A DNA stretch of 46,313 nt from Vibrio nereis NBRC 15637 (lineage in GTDB: Bacteria > Pseudomonadota > Gammaproteobacteria > Enterobacterales > Vibrionaceae), in the NCBI RefSeq assembly GCF_001591105.1, contig NZ_BCUD01000024.1:1-46313 (forward strand). The letters run 5' to 3'. Below are positions 17,380 to 25,507 of the stretch, piece after piece (the stretch's first letter is position 1; the number at the start of each line of letters is the position of its first letter). Both the position numbers and the translations under genes were made by a program. The notes beneath the pieces were generated by a model. It made no database searches. It worked only from the letters and a program-made list of their open reading frames with translations, and had not been told where the DNA came from.

Positions 17380-17757
17380 TTATATCATTAAGATAAAGAT
17401 GATAGCTAAAGCCGAGATGAATCCTGCCAGCGCATAACAAGCGATTTTACCCGCGACACCAGTATGGAATTTCAAGTCATGCATCCCGTGGTGAACACGG
17501 TGCATGGCATGCCACATTGGCAGGGCAAGTGTACCGATGATAAACAGCGCACCAATAATGCTGGTGGCGAATTCAGACACTCGCGCGTAATTTAACGCTT
17601 CAGCGTCAATGATGCCCAGTGGCACAAGTACGCCCAACACTAAGATGGTGACGGGAGTGATCATGGCAAACCAAGTGCCCCCTGCCCCAAATAGGCTCCA
17701 CCATACTGGTTCATCTGAACGTTTTGGCGCTCTATCTACAGAGTAATTCGGTTTCAT
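17380..17757 (-). CDS. frdD: Fumarate reductase membrane anchor subunit D
   Basis: Small hydrophobic subunit that, with FrdC, anchors the FrdAB catalytic dimer to the inner membrane and contributes to the quinone site. The 125-residue protein has three predicted membrane spans (about 25-50, 65-85 and 100-124) and the family segment WHAMHRVHHGMHDLKFH. Last gene of frdABCD, 12 bp after frdC, with an AAGGAG ribosome binding site. A terminator hairpin follows. Confidence 0.95.
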   Translation of the reverse strand: MKPNYSVDRAPKRSDEPVWWSLFGAGGTWFAMITPVTILVLGVLVPLGIIDAEALNYARVSEFATSIIGALFIIGTLALPMWHAMHRVHHGMHDLKFHTGVAGKIACYALAGFISALAIIFILMI

Positions 17758-17769
17758 AGTTAAAGCTCC

Positions 17770-18153
17770 TTACACCACAATGAGGACAATGAGTGAGATA
17801 AACGCCACGGCTGCCCACTGAGTCAACACAACCACTTTCTTGTCGATCAGTTTGCCTTTAAAACGGATAGGCATCACTTGCGGCATCATGCTGAAAAACG
17901 TTTGAGCATGGAACAGGCTTCCAGCTAGCGCGACAATATTGATGGCGACCACAATAGGGTTGGCCATGAACGCTAGCCAGCCTTGCCATGCCTCAGGACC
18001 TTTCACCAATGAACCTAACCCAAAGGTAAGGAAAATGGTGAATAGAACGAGTGGTAATACAGTGGCTTCACGCAACATATAGAAACGATAAAAAGGGTGA
18101 TCTTTCCACCAGGTTCGTTTCATTTCACGAACGTAAGGTTTGCGGTTACTCAT
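17770..18153 (-). CDS. frdC: Fumarate reductase membrane anchor subunit C
   Basis: Second membrane anchor of fumarate reductase. The 127-residue protein starts MSNRKPYVREMKRTWWKDHPFYRFYMLREAT, typical of FrdC, and has three hydrophobic spans (about 30-50, 65-90 and 108-127). A longer frame overlapping frdB is rejected: the ATG at 18153 lies 2 nt after the frdB stop and has a near-perfect AGGAGGT ribosome binding site inside the frdB end. Confidence 0.95.
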   Translation of the reverse strand: MSNRKPYVREMKRTWWKDHPFYRFYMLREATVLPLVLFTIFLTFGLGSLVKGPEAWQGWLAFMANPIVVAINIVALAGSLFHAQTFFSMMPQVMPIRFKGKLIDKKVVVLTQWAAVAFISLIVLIVV

Positions 18154-18155
18154 CC

Positions 18156-18914
18156 TTATACCTCCTCTTTGGCTGGGGTGCCATCTGGCTTCAACATCGC
18201 AATCACAAAGTCCATAGAGGACTCCACTTTGCCTTGGTTGACCGCTGCTGCTGGGTCGACGTTTTTCGGGCATACTTCAGAGCAGTAACCCACGAACGTA
18301 CAGCCCCAAGCGCCGTTTTCACCGTTAATCAACTTCATTCGCTCATCTTTACCGTTGTCACGGCTATCTAAGTTGTAGCGATGTGCAAGGGTCAGTGCTG
18401 CAGGGCCAATAAACTCTGGGTTGAGGCCAAACTGAGGGCAGGCGGCGTAACAAAGACCACAGTTAATGCAGCCAGCGAATTGTTTGTACTTCGCCATTTG
18501 CTCTGGGGTCTGTAAGTTGGTGCCGTCTTCTGGTGTACGATCGTTACCGATGATGTATGGCTTGATCGCTTCTAGGCGTTCAATGAACGGCGTCATATCG
18601 ACGATCAGATCTTTTTCTATCGGGAAGTTCGCCAAGGGTTCGATCTTCACGCCAGAAGGGTAGTCGCGCAGAAAACTCTTACACGCTAGCTTGGGTACGC
18701 CATTGACCATCACACCGCACGATCCGCAGATCGCCATACGGCAAGACCAGCGATAAGACAGATCTTTGTCTAAGTTATCTTTGATGTAACCAATGGCATC
18801 GAGTACCGACATGGTTTCGTCAAACGGTACTTCGAACGTTTGTAGGTGTGGTTCTGCATCGTGCTCAGGGTCATAACGCAGGATGTCGACTTTTTGAATG
18901 CGATTTGCTGACAT
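18156..18914 (-). CDS. frdB: Fumarate reductase iron-sulfur subunit FrdB
   Basis: Carries electrons from menaquinol, via the anchors, to the FrdA flavin. The 252-residue protein has a plant-type [2Fe-2S] ferredoxin domain with Cys58, Cys63, Cys66 and Cys78. A C-terminal two-cluster domain follows: Cys149, Cys152, Cys155 and Cys159 in CINCGLCYAACP, and Cys205, Cys211 and Cys215. All cluster ligands are intact. The ATG overlaps the frdA stop by one base (TAATG), so translation is likely coupled. FrdB rather than SdhB is indicated by the four-gene order A-B-C-D and the neighbour epmA. Confidence 0.96.
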   Translation of the reverse strand: MSANRIQKVDILRYDPEHDAEPHLQTFEVPFDETMSVLDAIGYIKDNLDKDLSYRWSCRMAICGSCGVMVNGVPKLACKSFLRDYPSGVKIEPLANFPIEKDLIVDMTPFIERLEAIKPYIIGNDRTPEDGTNLQTPEQMAKYKQFAGCINCGLCYAACPQFGLNPEFIGPAALTLAHRYNLDSRDNGKDERMKLINGENGAWGCTFVGYCSEVCPKNVDPAAAVNQGKVESSMDFVIAMLKPDGTPAKEEV

Positions 18915-20731
18915 TATGCTTGCTCCTCTGCATTATTTTCTGATGCTTGTGCCGCTTCTTCTGCGGCCGCTTTTTCTGCCGCTTCACCATACAGGCGGGC
19001 TTTTGGCTGTGACTTAGTGATAGTGACATTACTGTAGTCGATGCTTGGAGCCGATTCTGGTTGGTAGAAAGCAAGCGAGTGTTTTAGGAAGTTTTCGTCA
19101 TCACGGTCTGCGCAGCCCTCATCCAAGCGCTGGTGCGCACCACGGGATTCTTTACGCAAAATCGCCGAGTGCACCATGGCTTCAGCCACCTCAAGACCGT
19201 AACCGACTTCGATGGCATAGAGCAGATCGGTATTGAACACTTTGCCTTTGTCTTTAATGCTGATGCGTTTGTAGCGTTCTTTTAGCTCTGCGAGCTTTTC
19301 GATTGTCGCTTGCATCAGGTCTTCTTGACGGTAGATGCCACAGCCAGCTTCCATGGTATGGCCCATTTCAGTGCGGATATCGGCCCAGTTCTCGTCGCCT
19401 TCTTGCTGCATCAATGCTTGGATACGCTCTTCTACCGCCTTGACTTGTGCAGTAATGGCGTCTTCGTTCCAGCCTTTGAATTCCGCTGCACGTTGAACCG
19501 CTTGCTCACCTGCAACGCGGCCAAATACCACGAATTCAGCCAACGAGTTTGAGCCCAAACGGTTCGCACCGTGCAAACCAACCGAGGCACATTCGCCCAC
19601 CGCAAACAGACCTTTAATGCGCGTTTCACATTGTTTGTCGGTTTCAATACCGCCCATGGTGTAGTGAACCGTCGGACGGATTGGAATAGGTTCTTTTGCT
19701 GGGTCAACGTTGACGTAAGCTTTCGCCAGTTCACAGATGAACGGTAGGCGTTCTTGCAGGTACTCTTCACCCAAATGACGAAGATCGAGATGTACCACAT
19801 CACCGAGTGGGTGTTTGATGGTGTTGCCTTTTTGCTGTTCGTGCCAGAACGCTTGTGACACTTTGTCGCGAGGACCCAGCTCCATGTATTTGTTCTTCGG
19901 CTCACCCACTGGCGTTTCCGGACCCATGCCATAGTCTTGCAGGTAACGATAGCCATCTTTGTTGACGATGATACCACCTTCACCACGGCAACCTTCGGTC
20001 ATCAGAATGCCCGTTCCCGGTAAACCGGTTGGGTGGTATTGAACGAATTCCATGTCACGCAGCGGAACACCATGACGGTACGCCATTGCCATACCATCGC
20101 CAGTCACAATGCCGCCATTGGTATTACAGTGATAAACACGGCCAGCGCCACCGGTAGCAAGCACAACCGATTTGGCTTTGATGGTGATGAGTTCACCTTC
20201 AGACATGTGGATCGCGATAAGGCCTTGTACTTCACCGTCGTCAACGATTAGGTCTACCACAAAGTATTCGTCAAAGCGTTTGATGTTGTCGTACTTCATC
20301 GAAGTTTGGAATAGGGTGTGAAGCATATGGAAGCCAGTTTTGTCCGCGGCAAACCAAGTGCGTTCAACCTTCATTCCACCGAAGCGGCGCACATTGACCT
20401 CGCCATTTTCTTTACGGCTCCAAGGGCAACCCCATTGCTCCATTTGGATCATTTCACGAGTGGCGTTTTCTACGAAGTACTCAACGACATCTTGCTCACA
20501 CAACCAGTCACCACCGCCAACCGTGTCGTTGAAGTGGTTATCTAGGCTATCTTCCTCTTTGACAACGGCTGCGGAGCCACCTTCTGCGGCCACCGTATGG
20601 GAGCGCATAGGATACACTTTCGAAATCAGTGCGACTTCTAGTTCAGGGTTTGCTTCAGCTGCTGCAATAGCAGTGCGAAGACCAGCGCCGCCAGCGCCGA
20701 TGACTGCGATATCTGTGGTAATTGTTTTCAC
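18914..20731 (-). CDS. frdA: Fumarate reductase flavoprotein subunit FrdA
   Basis: Catalytic subunit reducing fumarate to succinate in anaerobic respiration. The 605-residue protein has the FAD dinucleotide fold GAGGAG (12-17), the covalent-FAD histidine His45 in RSHTVAAEGG, the active-site loop TEGCRGEGG, and the HYTMGGIETD and GLHGANRLGSNSL segments. Translation starts at a GTG with a strong GGAGGA ribosome binding site. The last 30 or so residues form an Ala/Glu-rich tail, probably disordered. First gene of the frd operon; a CRP-like palindrome lies about 170 bp upstream. Confidence 0.96.
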   Translation of the reverse strand: MKTITTDIAVIGAGGAGLRTAIAAAEANPELEVALISKVYPMRSHTVAAEGGSAAVVKEEDSLDNHFNDTVGGGDWLCEQDVVEYFVENATREMIQMEQWGCPWSRKENGEVNVRRFGGMKVERTWFAADKTGFHMLHTLFQTSMKYDNIKRFDEYFVVDLIVDDGEVQGLIAIHMSEGELITIKAKSVVLATGGAGRVYHCNTNGGIVTGDGMAMAYRHGVPLRDMEFVQYHPTGLPGTGILMTEGCRGEGGIIVNKDGYRYLQDYGMGPETPVGEPKNKYMELGPRDKVSQAFWHEQQKGNTIKHPLGDVVHLDLRHLGEEYLQERLPFICELAKAYVNVDPAKEPIPIRPTVHYTMGGIETDKQCETRIKGLFAVGECASVGLHGANRLGSNSLAEFVVFGRVAGEQAVQRAAEFKGWNEDAITAQVKAVEERIQALMQQEGDENWADIRTEMGHTMEAGCGIYRQEDLMQATIEKLAELKERYKRISIKDKGKVFNTDLLYAIEVGYGLEVAEAMVHSAILRKESRGAHQRLDEGCADRDDENFLKHSLAFYQPESAPSIDYSNVTITKSQPKARLYGEAAEKAAAEEAAQASENNAEEQA

Positions 20732-21131
20732 AGTTATCCTCCAGTGTGAAATTGCGGTGGTGCCCGCTTGTTATTGTTAATTCGGGGCAAGACTCCCCAA
20801 AAGTGGTAGAACTAGTGTAGAAGAGCAACTTTATAGAAAAATTGATGTATTTAGGTTTTTGCTGCGGAAATGCATGCAAGAGCATAGAAAATATAGGATA
20901 TGTGATAGTTATCACGGCGACTGTTTTAATGGACTTAATTACTAGTAACGGCTTGTGTTACGGCGCTGTTACTGATGATGGTTTGGTATTGTTATTGCCA
21001 ATATGGCAGGAGGTGAATTATTGTCTGTAGTACGTTTTTAGTGCGCTGGTGGTCTTGAAAACTCTGCTTGCAAAGGGTGTAAATAGTGGTAATTTTTGCC
21101 GGAATTTGAAAGGTTGAGGTAGAGAACAAAG
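20732..21131. other. frdA-epmA divergent intergenic region (400 bp)
   Basis: No gene is supported. It contains promoters for frd (leftward) and epmA (rightward) and the CRP-like site at 20901-20916. I looked for an FNR box (TTGATnnnnATCAA) and did not find a good match, which is notable for an anaerobic operon. Confidence 0.6.
20901..20916. promoter_or_regulatory. CRP-type binding site (frdA/epmA)
   Basis: TGTGATAGTTATCACG has both CRP half-sites (TGTGA and TCACG) with the 6-bp spacer, differing from a perfect palindrome by one base. It lies 170 bp from frdA and 216 bp from epmA. FNR recognises related sequences, so FNR binding is a weaker alternative. Confidence 0.7.
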
Positions 21132-22097
21132 ATGAACTGGCAACCCACAGCAACGATTGAGCAGCTTAAGCAAAGAGCCGATATTGTTCAGACTATTCGC
21201 CAATTTTTTGCGCAGCGGAATGTGATGGAAGTCGACACCCCGGCGATGAGCCATGCCACGGTAACGGATATTCACTTGCATACATTCCAAACCGAATTTG
21301 TGGGCCCAGGTTACGCTGATGGCCGAAAACTGTACTTTATGACAAGCCCTGAGTTTCATATGAAACGACTGTTGGCTGCCGGAAGTGGCTGCATTTATCA
21401 GATCTGTAAATCGTTTCGCAATGAGGAAAATGGCCGCTATCACAACCCAGAATTCACCATGTTAGAGTGGTATCGAGTGGGGTTTGACCACCACCAACTG
21501 ATGGATGAAATGGATGCCATGCTCCAACTGGTTTTACAATGTGGTCAAGCAGAACGAATGACTTACCAGCAAGCCTTTCTTAAGGTACTTGGTGTTTGCC
21601 CACTGGAAGCCTCAATGGCTGAGTTAAAGACAGCCGCCGCCTCTCTAGGCTTAAGTGATATTGCCGATCCTGAAGACGATCGCGATACACTGCTACAGCT
21701 GTTATTTAGTGTCGGTGTGGAAGAGAAGGTTGGTCAGAGCGTGCCCGTGTTTGTGTATGACTTTCCTGCCTCTCAGGCGGCATTAGCCAAAATTAATGCG
21801 CAAGATCCTCGTGTTGCTGATAGGTTTGAGGTTTACTTTAAAGGTATTGAGTTAGCTAATGGTTTTCACGAGCTGGATAACCCGAAAGAGCAACTGAAGC
21901 GCTTTGAAGAAGACAACGCCAAGCGAATCGAGATGGGGATAGCAACTCAGCCGATTGATCATCACCTTATCGCAGCGCTGGAGTCTGGCTTACCACAATG
22001 TGCAGGAGTGGCGCTGGGGGTCGATCGCTTGATAATGCTGTCACTGGAGTGTGATCATATTGATCAAGTGACGGCGTTTCCGTTCCCAATCGCGTAA
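21132..22097 (+). CDS. epmA: Elongation factor P (R)-beta-lysine ligase EpmA
   Basis: Attaches (R)-beta-lysine to a conserved lysine of EF-P, needed for translation through polyproline stretches. The 321-residue protein is a truncated class II lysyl-tRNA synthetase: it has the catalytic motifs (motif 2 FRNEENGRYHNPEFTMLEWY, motif 3 GVALGVDRLIML) but no N-terminal tRNA-anticodon-binding domain, which separates it from LysS (about 505 residues). The position next to frdA is conserved in E. coli. A GAGG-containing ribosome binding site lies about 13 nt before the ATG. Confidence 0.95.
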   Translation: MNWQPTATIEQLKQRADIVQTIRQFFAQRNVMEVDTPAMSHATVTDIHLHTFQTEFVGPGYADGRKLYFMTSPEFHMKRLLAAGSGCIYQICKSFRNEENGRYHNPEFTMLEWYRVGFDHHQLMDEMDAMLQLVLQCGQAERMTYQQAFLKVLGVCPLEASMAELKTAAASLGLSDIADPEDDRDTLLQLLFSVGVEEKVGQSVPVFVYDFPASQAALAKINAQDPRVADRFEVYFKGIELANGFHELDNPKEQLKRFEEDNAKRIEMGIATQPIDHHLIAALESGLPQCAGVALGVDRLIMLSLECDHIDQVTAFPFPIA

Positions 22098-22241
22098 GGA
22101 AATGTGCAACAGATTCTTATTCTGAGTGCTTTTGACTCGCGCAGGGTCTTTATCCTCGTTATACTCCCAATCTGAATTTTAGCCTAGGGCTGTCTTATAC
22201 CAAGCGTGTAGCGGCAGCTCTATCATCGAAGAGCACAGGAC

Positions 22242-22676
22242 ATGCAAGAGTACATCGCATTTTTTCAAGAGAACATGATTCTTTCTCTGGTATGGGTAGG
22301 TCTATTGATTGCCCTTATCGCGAACATCGTGAAATCAGCCACAGCTGCATACAAAGAAATCTCGGTAACGGAAGTCACCACACTATTAAACCGTGAGAAC
22401 GGGGTAGTGGCTGATACGCGTACTCAAGAAGAATTCCGCAAAGGTCATATTACCGATGCAGTTCACATTTTACCTTCTGATATTAAAGCGGGTAACTTTG
22501 GTAACCTTGAAAGCCGTAAATCTGACCCAATCATTGTGGTATGCAAATCAGGTCAGACAGCTCAAGAGAGCGCGAACCTTCTAGCAAAAGCTGGCTTTGA
22601 AAAAGTAAGCGTGCTTAAGAATGGTCTGATTGCCTGGAACGAAGCGAATCTACCGCTGGTAAAAGGTAAAAAGTAA
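22242..22676 (+). CDS. Membrane-anchored rhodanese-like protein (YibN type)
   Basis: A 144-residue protein with an N-terminal hydrophobic segment (about 12-30) and one rhodanese domain (about 40-140). The catalytic loop is CKSGQT with Cys101. Single-domain rhodaneses transfer sulfane sulfur or act as redox switches; the physiological substrate of this one is not known. It resembles E. coli YibN, which also sits before secB and gpsA, but the glutaredoxin gene grxC found between them in enterobacteria is absent here. secB follows after 158 bp of hairpin-rich sequence. Confidence 0.85.
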   Translation: MQEYIAFFQENMILSLVWVGLLIALIANIVKSATAAYKEISVTEVTTLLNRENGVVADTRTQEEFRKGHITDAVHILPSDIKAGNFGNLESRKSDPIIVVCKSGQTAQESANLLAKAGFEKVSVLKNGLIAWNEANLPLVKGKK

Positions 22677-22695
22677 TTTACTCGCAGATTACTCG

Positions 22696-22805
22696 AAACG
22701 CTGATTGAAAAGTCAGCGTTTAACTTAGAGAGATGTGAACACTTCCACGAATTTTAGTGGAATCCTAGTCTTAGTTCCCTCTCTCAGTTAGTCTCGAAAC
22801 AGACT
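22696..22805 (+). other. Structured intergenic segment (candidate RNA element) before secB
   Basis: Several nested or adjacent inverted repeats fill the rhodanese-secB gap. Hairpin AAACGCTGA (22696-22704) / TCAGCGTTT (22713-22721). Long-range stem TAACTTAGAGAG (22721-22732) / CTCTCTCAGTTA (22779-22790) with one mismatch, enclosing hairpin TTCCAC (22743-22748) / GTGGAA (22757-22762). Then AGTCT (22790-22794) / AGACT (22801-22805). No proper terminator T-run follows. It could be a secB leader or a processed small RNA; this is inference. Confidence 0.45.
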
Positions 22806-22834
22806 ATTAATTCAAGGATTTAAGGATTTTTAAA

Positions 22835-23305
22835 ATGGCTGAAGCAGCACCGCAACAAGAAGCTCAAAACTTCGCAATTCAACGTATCTTCCTAAAAGAC
22901 GTATCGTTCGAAGCGCCAAACTCACCAGCTATGTTCCAAAAAGAGTGGAACCCAGATGTGAAACTGGATCTTGATACTCAAAGCCGTGAGCTTGGTGAAG
23001 GTGTATACGAAGTCATTCTGCGCCTAACGGTAACAGTGAAAAACGCAGAAGAAACAGCGTTCCTATGCGAAGTGCAACAAGGCGGTATTTTCACGGCTGA
23101 GAAGATGGAAGCGGGCCAACTAGCACATTGTCTAGGCGCATTCTGCCCGAACATTCTATTCCCATATGCTCGTGAAACTATTTCTAGCCTAGTGGTTAAA
23201 GGTACGTTCCCTCAACTGAACCTAGCACCAGTTAACTTTGACGCTCTGTTTATGAACTACCTACAGCAACAAGCACAGCAAGACGAAGGTCAAGCTGAGG
23301 CTTAA
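22835..23305 (+). CDS. secB: Protein-export chaperone SecB
   Basis: Tetrameric cytosolic chaperone that holds preproteins unfolded and delivers them to SecA. The 156-residue protein has the SecB core (FAIQRIFLKDVSFEAPNSPAMFQKEWNP; LRLTVTVKN; FLCEVQQGGIFT; CPNILFPYARETISSLVVKGTFPQLNLAPVNFDALF) and a Gln/Glu-rich flexible C-terminus. AGGA ribosome binding site upstream of the ATG. A terminator-like double hairpin separates it from gpsA. Confidence 0.97.
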   Translation: MAEAAPQQEAQNFAIQRIFLKDVSFEAPNSPAMFQKEWNPDVKLDLDTQSRELGEGVYEVILRLTVTVKNAEETAFLCEVQQGGIFTAEKMEAGQLAHCLGAFCPNILFPYARETISSLVVKGTFPQLNLAPVNFDALFMNYLQQQAQQDEGQAEA

Positions 23306-23336
23306 TTCGCTTTCTCTGAGCCTTCAGAGAGTGAAG

Positions 23337-23381
23337 AAATGCACAGAGCATCTATTATTTTGATGCGATGTGCATTTTTTG
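23337..23381 (+). terminator. secB terminator
   Basis: Outer stem AAATGCACA (23337-23345) / TGTGCATTT (23369-23377), inner stem GCATC / GATGC (23348-23352 / 23362-23366), then a T-run. Confidence 0.88.
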
Positions 23382-23477
23382 TTTTCAACACATAGGCAAG
23401 AGCTTAATTCTTACTGTCCTTAAAGAAGGGCAATAAGAACTGGATTCTAGTCAATTACACGACAATCAGGCGGAACA

Positions 23478-24512
23478 ATGACAGATAAAAATACCAATAA
23501 TGCTTACGGTAAAGAGATTTCGATGACCGTTTTAGGCGCGGGTTCTTACGGTACCTCGTTGGCGATTTCATTAGCGCGTAATGGTGCTAATGTGGTGATC
23601 TGGGGACATGATCCACAGCATATGGAGCGTCTAGAGTCTGATCGCGCGAATCATGAGTTTTTGCCTGGGATTGAGTTTCCGGAATCACTGATTGTTGAGT
23701 CTGATCTAGAAAAAGCCGTTCAAGCGAGCCGAGATCTGCTGGTCGTGGTACCCAGTCATGTTTTTGGCATTGTCCTGAACAATGTTAAGCCATTCCTGCG
23801 TCAAGATTCACGCATATGCTGGGCAACGAAAGGGCTAGAGCCTGAGACTGGTCGATTGCTCAAAGATGTCGCTCACGATGCGCTAGGTGAAGGTTATTCG
23901 CTGGCTGTGTTGTCTGGTCCTACGTTCGCAAAAGAACTGGCGATGGGCATGCCAACGGCGATTTCGGTTGCCTCTCCTGATTCGCAGTTTGTGGCGGACC
24001 TACAAGAAAAAATCCACTGCAGTAAAACGTTCCGTGTGTATGCCAACAGCGACTTTATCGGCATGCAGCTGGGTGGTGCGGTGAAGAACGTTATCGCCAT
24101 CGGTGCGGGAATGTCTGACGGTATTGGCTTTGGTGCCAATGCGCGCACGGCATTGATCACTCGTGGCTTGGCGGAAATGACGCGTCTTGGTACTGCTCTT
24201 GGCGCCCAAACAGAAACCTTTATGGGTATGGCTGGTTTGGGTGATTTAGTACTAACATGTACAGATAACCAATCACGCAACCGTCGCTTTGGGCTCGCGT
24301 TGGGGCAAGGTAAGGATGTTGATACCGCACAGACAGAAATTGGGCAGGTGGTTGAAGGCTATCGCAATACCAAAGAGGTTTGGTTGTTGTCTCAGCGCAT
24401 GGGTGTAGAGATGCCAATTGTTGATCAAATTTATCAAGTATTGTATCAAGGAAAAGATGCAAGACTGGCAGCAAAAGATCTGCTGGCGCGAGATAAGAAA
24501 GCGGAAGCATAA
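23478..24512 (+). CDS. gpsA: Glycerol-3-phosphate dehydrogenase [NAD(P)+] GpsA
   Basis: Reduces dihydroxyacetone phosphate to sn-glycerol 3-phosphate, the backbone for phospholipids. The 344-residue protein has the nucleotide-binding loop GAGSYG (20-25), the VLSGPTFAKE segment, GGAVKNVIAIGAG with the catalytic lysine (about 200), and NARTALITRGLAEM, then GLGDLVLTCT. A GGCGGA ribosome binding site precedes the ATG. A Lys/Asn-rich N-terminal extension of about 13 residues precedes the fold. cysE follows after 36 bp, so they are probably co-transcribed. Confidence 0.96.
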   Translation: MTDKNTNNAYGKEISMTVLGAGSYGTSLAISLARNGANVVIWGHDPQHMERLESDRANHEFLPGIEFPESLIVESDLEKAVQASRDLLVVVPSHVFGIVLNNVKPFLRQDSRICWATKGLEPETGRLLKDVAHDALGEGYSLAVLSGPTFAKELAMGMPTAISVASPDSQFVADLQEKIHCSKTFRVYANSDFIGMQLGGAVKNVIAIGAGMSDGIGFGANARTALITRGLAEMTRLGTALGAQTETFMGMAGLGDLVLTCTDNQSRNRRFGLALGQGKDVDTAQTEIGQVVEGYRNTKEVWLLSQRMGVEMPIVDQIYQVLYQGKDARLAAKDLLARDKKAEA

Positions 24513-24548
24513 GTTCGCTGACACAATATCTAGGGATTAGGAACTTTA

Positions 24549-25370
24549 ATGAAACATTGTGAAAAACAGAAAGTCTGGCAAGCCATTGTTCGCGAAGCGC
24601 GTGAGCTGTCTGATCAAGAGCCCATGCTAGCGAGCTTCTACCATGCGACTATCATTAAACATGATAGCCTAGCTTCAGCACTGAGTTACATTCTTGCTAA
24701 TAAGCTAAAAACCCCATCAATGCCTGCAATGGCGGTACGTGAGGTGGTAGAAGAAGCCTTTAATGCGGACTCGACAATCACAGAGGCCGCAGCTTGTGAT
24801 ATCTGTGCTACAGTGAATCGAGATCCTGCCGTTTCTATGTATTCAATGCCGCTTCTATACTTAAAGGGTTACCATGCCCTGCAAGGCTATCGTGTGGCGA
24901 ACTGGCTTTGGAGTCAGGGGCGTATTGCGCTGGCTACCTATCTGCAAAATCAGATTTCCGTGGCGTGTCAGGTTGATATTCATCCCGCCGCTCAGATTGG
25001 CCGAGGCATTATGCTTGACCACGCAACAGGTATTGTTATTGGTGAAACAGCCGTCGTCGGGAATGATGTGTCGATTCTTCAGGATGTGACCCTAGGTGGT
25101 ACTGGTAAAGAATGCGGTGACCGTCACCCGAAAATCCGTGAAGGCGTGATGATCGGTGCGGGTGCTAAAATATTAGGTAATATCGAAGTGGGCGAGGGTG
25201 CTAAAATTGGCTCTTGCTCGGTTGTGCTTCAACCCGTTCCTGAACATACTACGGTTGCTGGTGTTCCCGCGAAAATTGTTGGGCGTCCTAAAACGGACAA
25301 ACCTTCTTTGGATATGGACCAGCAGTTTAATGGTAAATCTCAGACCTTTATGGGTGGTGATGGCATTTAA
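24549..25370 (+). CDS. cysE: Serine O-acetyltransferase CysE
   Basis: First committed step of cysteine synthesis: acetylation of serine to O-acetylserine. The 273-residue protein (same length as E. coli CysE) has an alpha-helical N-terminal domain and a left-handed beta-helix from about residue 140, with hexapeptide repeats (QIGRGIMLDHATGIVIGETAVVG). Catalytic motifs DHATG and GGTGKECGDRHPKI are present. The C-terminus is the flexible, feedback-sensitive tail. Cysteine feeds the metB reaction encoded elsewhere in the window. Ends at a strong terminator. Confidence 0.96.
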   Translation: MKHCEKQKVWQAIVREARELSDQEPMLASFYHATIIKHDSLASALSYILANKLKTPSMPAMAVREVVEEAFNADSTITEAAACDICATVNRDPAVSMYSMPLLYLKGYHALQGYRVANWLWSQGRIALATYLQNQISVACQVDIHPAAQIGRGIMLDHATGIVIGETAVVGNDVSILQDVTLGGTGKECGDRHPKIREGVMIGAGAKILGNIEVGEGAKIGSCSVVLQPVPEHTTVAGVPAKIVGRPKTDKPSLDMDQQFNGKSQTFMGGDGI

Positions 25371-25400
25371 CCATTGCTCAGAACAAGACAGAACAGAAAT

Positions 25401-25432
25401 AAAAAGAGCTAACCTTGGGTTAGCTCTTTTTA
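25401..25432 (+). terminator. cysE terminator
   Basis: Perfect 14-bp stem AAAAAGAGCTAACC (25401-25414) / GGTTAGCTCTTTTT (25418-25431) with a 3-nt loop. The A-run makes it potentially active for the converging aphA transcript too. Confidence 0.93.
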
Positions 25433-25507
25433 TATTAGGGGGGTTCGAAGTTATCCTCGCTAAGGAAGTGATTACATTAACGACAACTTCGATAACTCAT
25501 TTTATGT

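Noticed and set aside
21018..21443. 141-codon open frame antisense to the epmA start
   Set aside because: Overlaps the epmA promoter and catalytic domain; no ribosome binding site or domain; shadow frame.
23894..24280. 128-codon frame antisense to gpsA
   Set aside because: Complete overlap with a conserved gene in the opposite strand; no supporting features.
25445..25492. 8-bp inverted repeat TCGAAGTT / AACTTCGA (32-nt spacer) between cysE and aphA
   Set aside because: Long loop and no T-run; the cysE hairpin next to it already serves as terminator. It resembles neither a recombination site nor a known operator closely enough to call.
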